Translations under genes and position numbers: made by a program
Shown: in pieces, positions 6,033-6,762 of the stretch
How positions within the stretch are numbered: position 1 is the stretch's first letter
Layout of the letters: every line of letters begins with the position of its first letter
Assembly (NCBI GenBank): GCA_934338765.1
Contig: CAKRHL010000113.1
Span: 1-6,762 of the forward strand
Source: an uncultured Lachnospiraceae bacterium
GTDB taxonomy: Bacteria > Bacillota > Clostridia > Lachnospirales > Lachnospiraceae
Direction of reading: 5' to 3'
DNA length: 6,762 nucleotides
The notes under the pieces: generated by a model
Told to the model about the DNA's origin: nothing
Seen by the model: only the letters and a program-made list of their open reading frames with translations
Database searches by the model: none

Positions 6033-6762
6033 GAATACGTAATCGTACATGACGGACCACCAAGCGATTCCGGAGCGCAAAACTATTATGTGAAATATAA
6101 AGACTACATCAAAAATGTCGCTTCCAGTGAAATATATGCCACCTGGCCGGAAGCAACTCTGCTGGCAAATATCCTGGCGATCCAGTCCATCACCTTAAAC
6201 CGCGTTTACACGGAATGGTATCGGAACCGCGGATACGACTTTACCATTACCAGCTCTACCGCATACGACCAGAAATTTATGCCGGGCCGTAATATTTTTG
6301 AAAGTATCTCCCAGGCGGTAGATACGATATTTTCCAATTATATATCCAGACCGAATATTACGCAACCTCTTTTCACGCAGTACTGTGACGGAAAACGGGT
6401 ATCCTGTCCACGCTGGATGCGCCAGTGGGAGTCCAAAACTCTGGGAGACCAGGGCTACTCTGCCATTGAGATCCTCCGCCGTTTCTATGGGGATTCCGTT
6501 TATATCAATTCCTCCGAGGAGATTTCCGGCATTCCGGCCTCCTGGCCCGGCTATGATCTGACCATCGGCTCCACCGGAGAAAAGGTGCGCCAGCTCCAAA
6601 ATCAGCTTAACACGATCTCCAAGGGTTATCCACTGATCCCGAAGGTAGCCGCAGATGGCATATACGGGGAAAATACCGCAGAAGCGGTCCGGACCTTCCA
6701 GAAGGTATTTAACCTGCCGCAGACCGGTGTTGTAGATTATCCGACCTGGTACCGGATCAGCG
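6033..6762 (+). CDS. SleC-like spore cortex-lytic protein, catalytic and peptidoglycan-binding part (interrupted gene, 3' end outside window)
   Basis: This is the continuation of the gene broken at 438. The frame starts at GAA (6033) and is open to the window end; it has no usable start codon or ribosome binding site at the junction. Residues 1-160 of this segment form a SpoIID/LytB-like lytic domain. 'NVASSEIYATWPEATLLANILAIQS' carries the Glu (codon at 6129) that aligns with the catalytic Glu of SpoIID-type transglycosylases. A further block, 'CPRWMRQWESKTLGDQGYSAIEIL' (about 6405-6476), corresponds to the SpoIID C-terminal signature. From about 6552 a peptidoglycan_binding_1 module follows: 'LTIGSTGEKVRQLQNQL', then 'DGIYGENTAEAVRTFQ' and 'LPQTGVVDYPTW'. 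Such proteins degrade spore cortex peptidoglycan on germination. One oddity is Glu where I expect Gly in the 'QWG' motif. Whether the rebuilt enzyme is active is not known. Confidence 0.88.

Noticed and set aside
430..6044. GTAATC occurs in both host flanks (430-435 and 6039-6044) and could be taken as the core direct repeat.
   Set aside because: Joining there also keeps frame but deletes Pro-Glu-Tyr from the expected VVIPEYVIVHDG segment, and it does not coincide with the dyad formed by the element ends. The CCCC junction satisfies both.
6195..6599. Minus-strand open frame of 134 codons.
   Set aside because: It lies wholly over the well-supported catalytic half of the host gene, has no recognisable domain and no good ribosome binding site.

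Overview
The window looks like chromosome of a spore-forming, anaerobic Firmicute, most probably a Lachnospiraceae-type Clostridium relative. The evidence is strong AGGAGG-type ribosome binding sites, moderate GC content, a SleC-like spore cortex-lytic protein and a DUF6320/acyltransferase/esterase gene set that I recall from Lachnospiraceae. The species cannot be told from the sequence.

The main feature is one host gene cut in two. Positions 1-438 (+) encode the N-terminal part of a SleC-like cortex-lytic protein. Positions 6033-6762 (+) encode its SpoIID/LytB-like catalytic domain and peptidoglycan-binding domain. The gene runs off both ends of the window. Between the halves lies a 5,594-bp element (439-6032). 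The two junctions share CCCC, and joining 438 to 6033 restores an uninterrupted reading frame (...VVIP|EYVIVHDG...), although the element length is not a multiple of three. The outer ends of the element, when brought together as in a circle, form an imperfect dyad (CACTCCAG...CTGGTGTG) centred on the shared CC. This is the expected form of a serine-recombinase attP site.

All six element genes lie on the minus strand, opposite to the host gene. From right to left there is a cargo operon: a condensation-domain-like acyltransferase, a zinc-ribbon membrane protein (DUF6320) and an HSL-type alpha/beta hydrolase. A hairpin terminator follows. Then comes a recombination operon: a 72-residue protein of unknown function, serine recombinase B and serine recombinase A. 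The recombinase A reading frame runs through the left junction and ends inside the host gene, so its C-terminus differs between the integrated and the circular form.

The layout matches the known sporulation intervening elements (skin in sigK, SPbeta in spsM, vfbin in spoVFB), in which a serine recombinase excises DNA from the mother-cell chromosome and rebuilds a sporulation gene. Here the target would be a germination/cortex-lysis gene. A sigma-E-like promoter in front of the recombination operon would fit, but that motif is weak. The sequence directly shows the split gene, the exact junctions and the two recombinases. Developmentally timed excision is inference. The alternative is an ordinary integrative element that has disabled one sleC paralogue.
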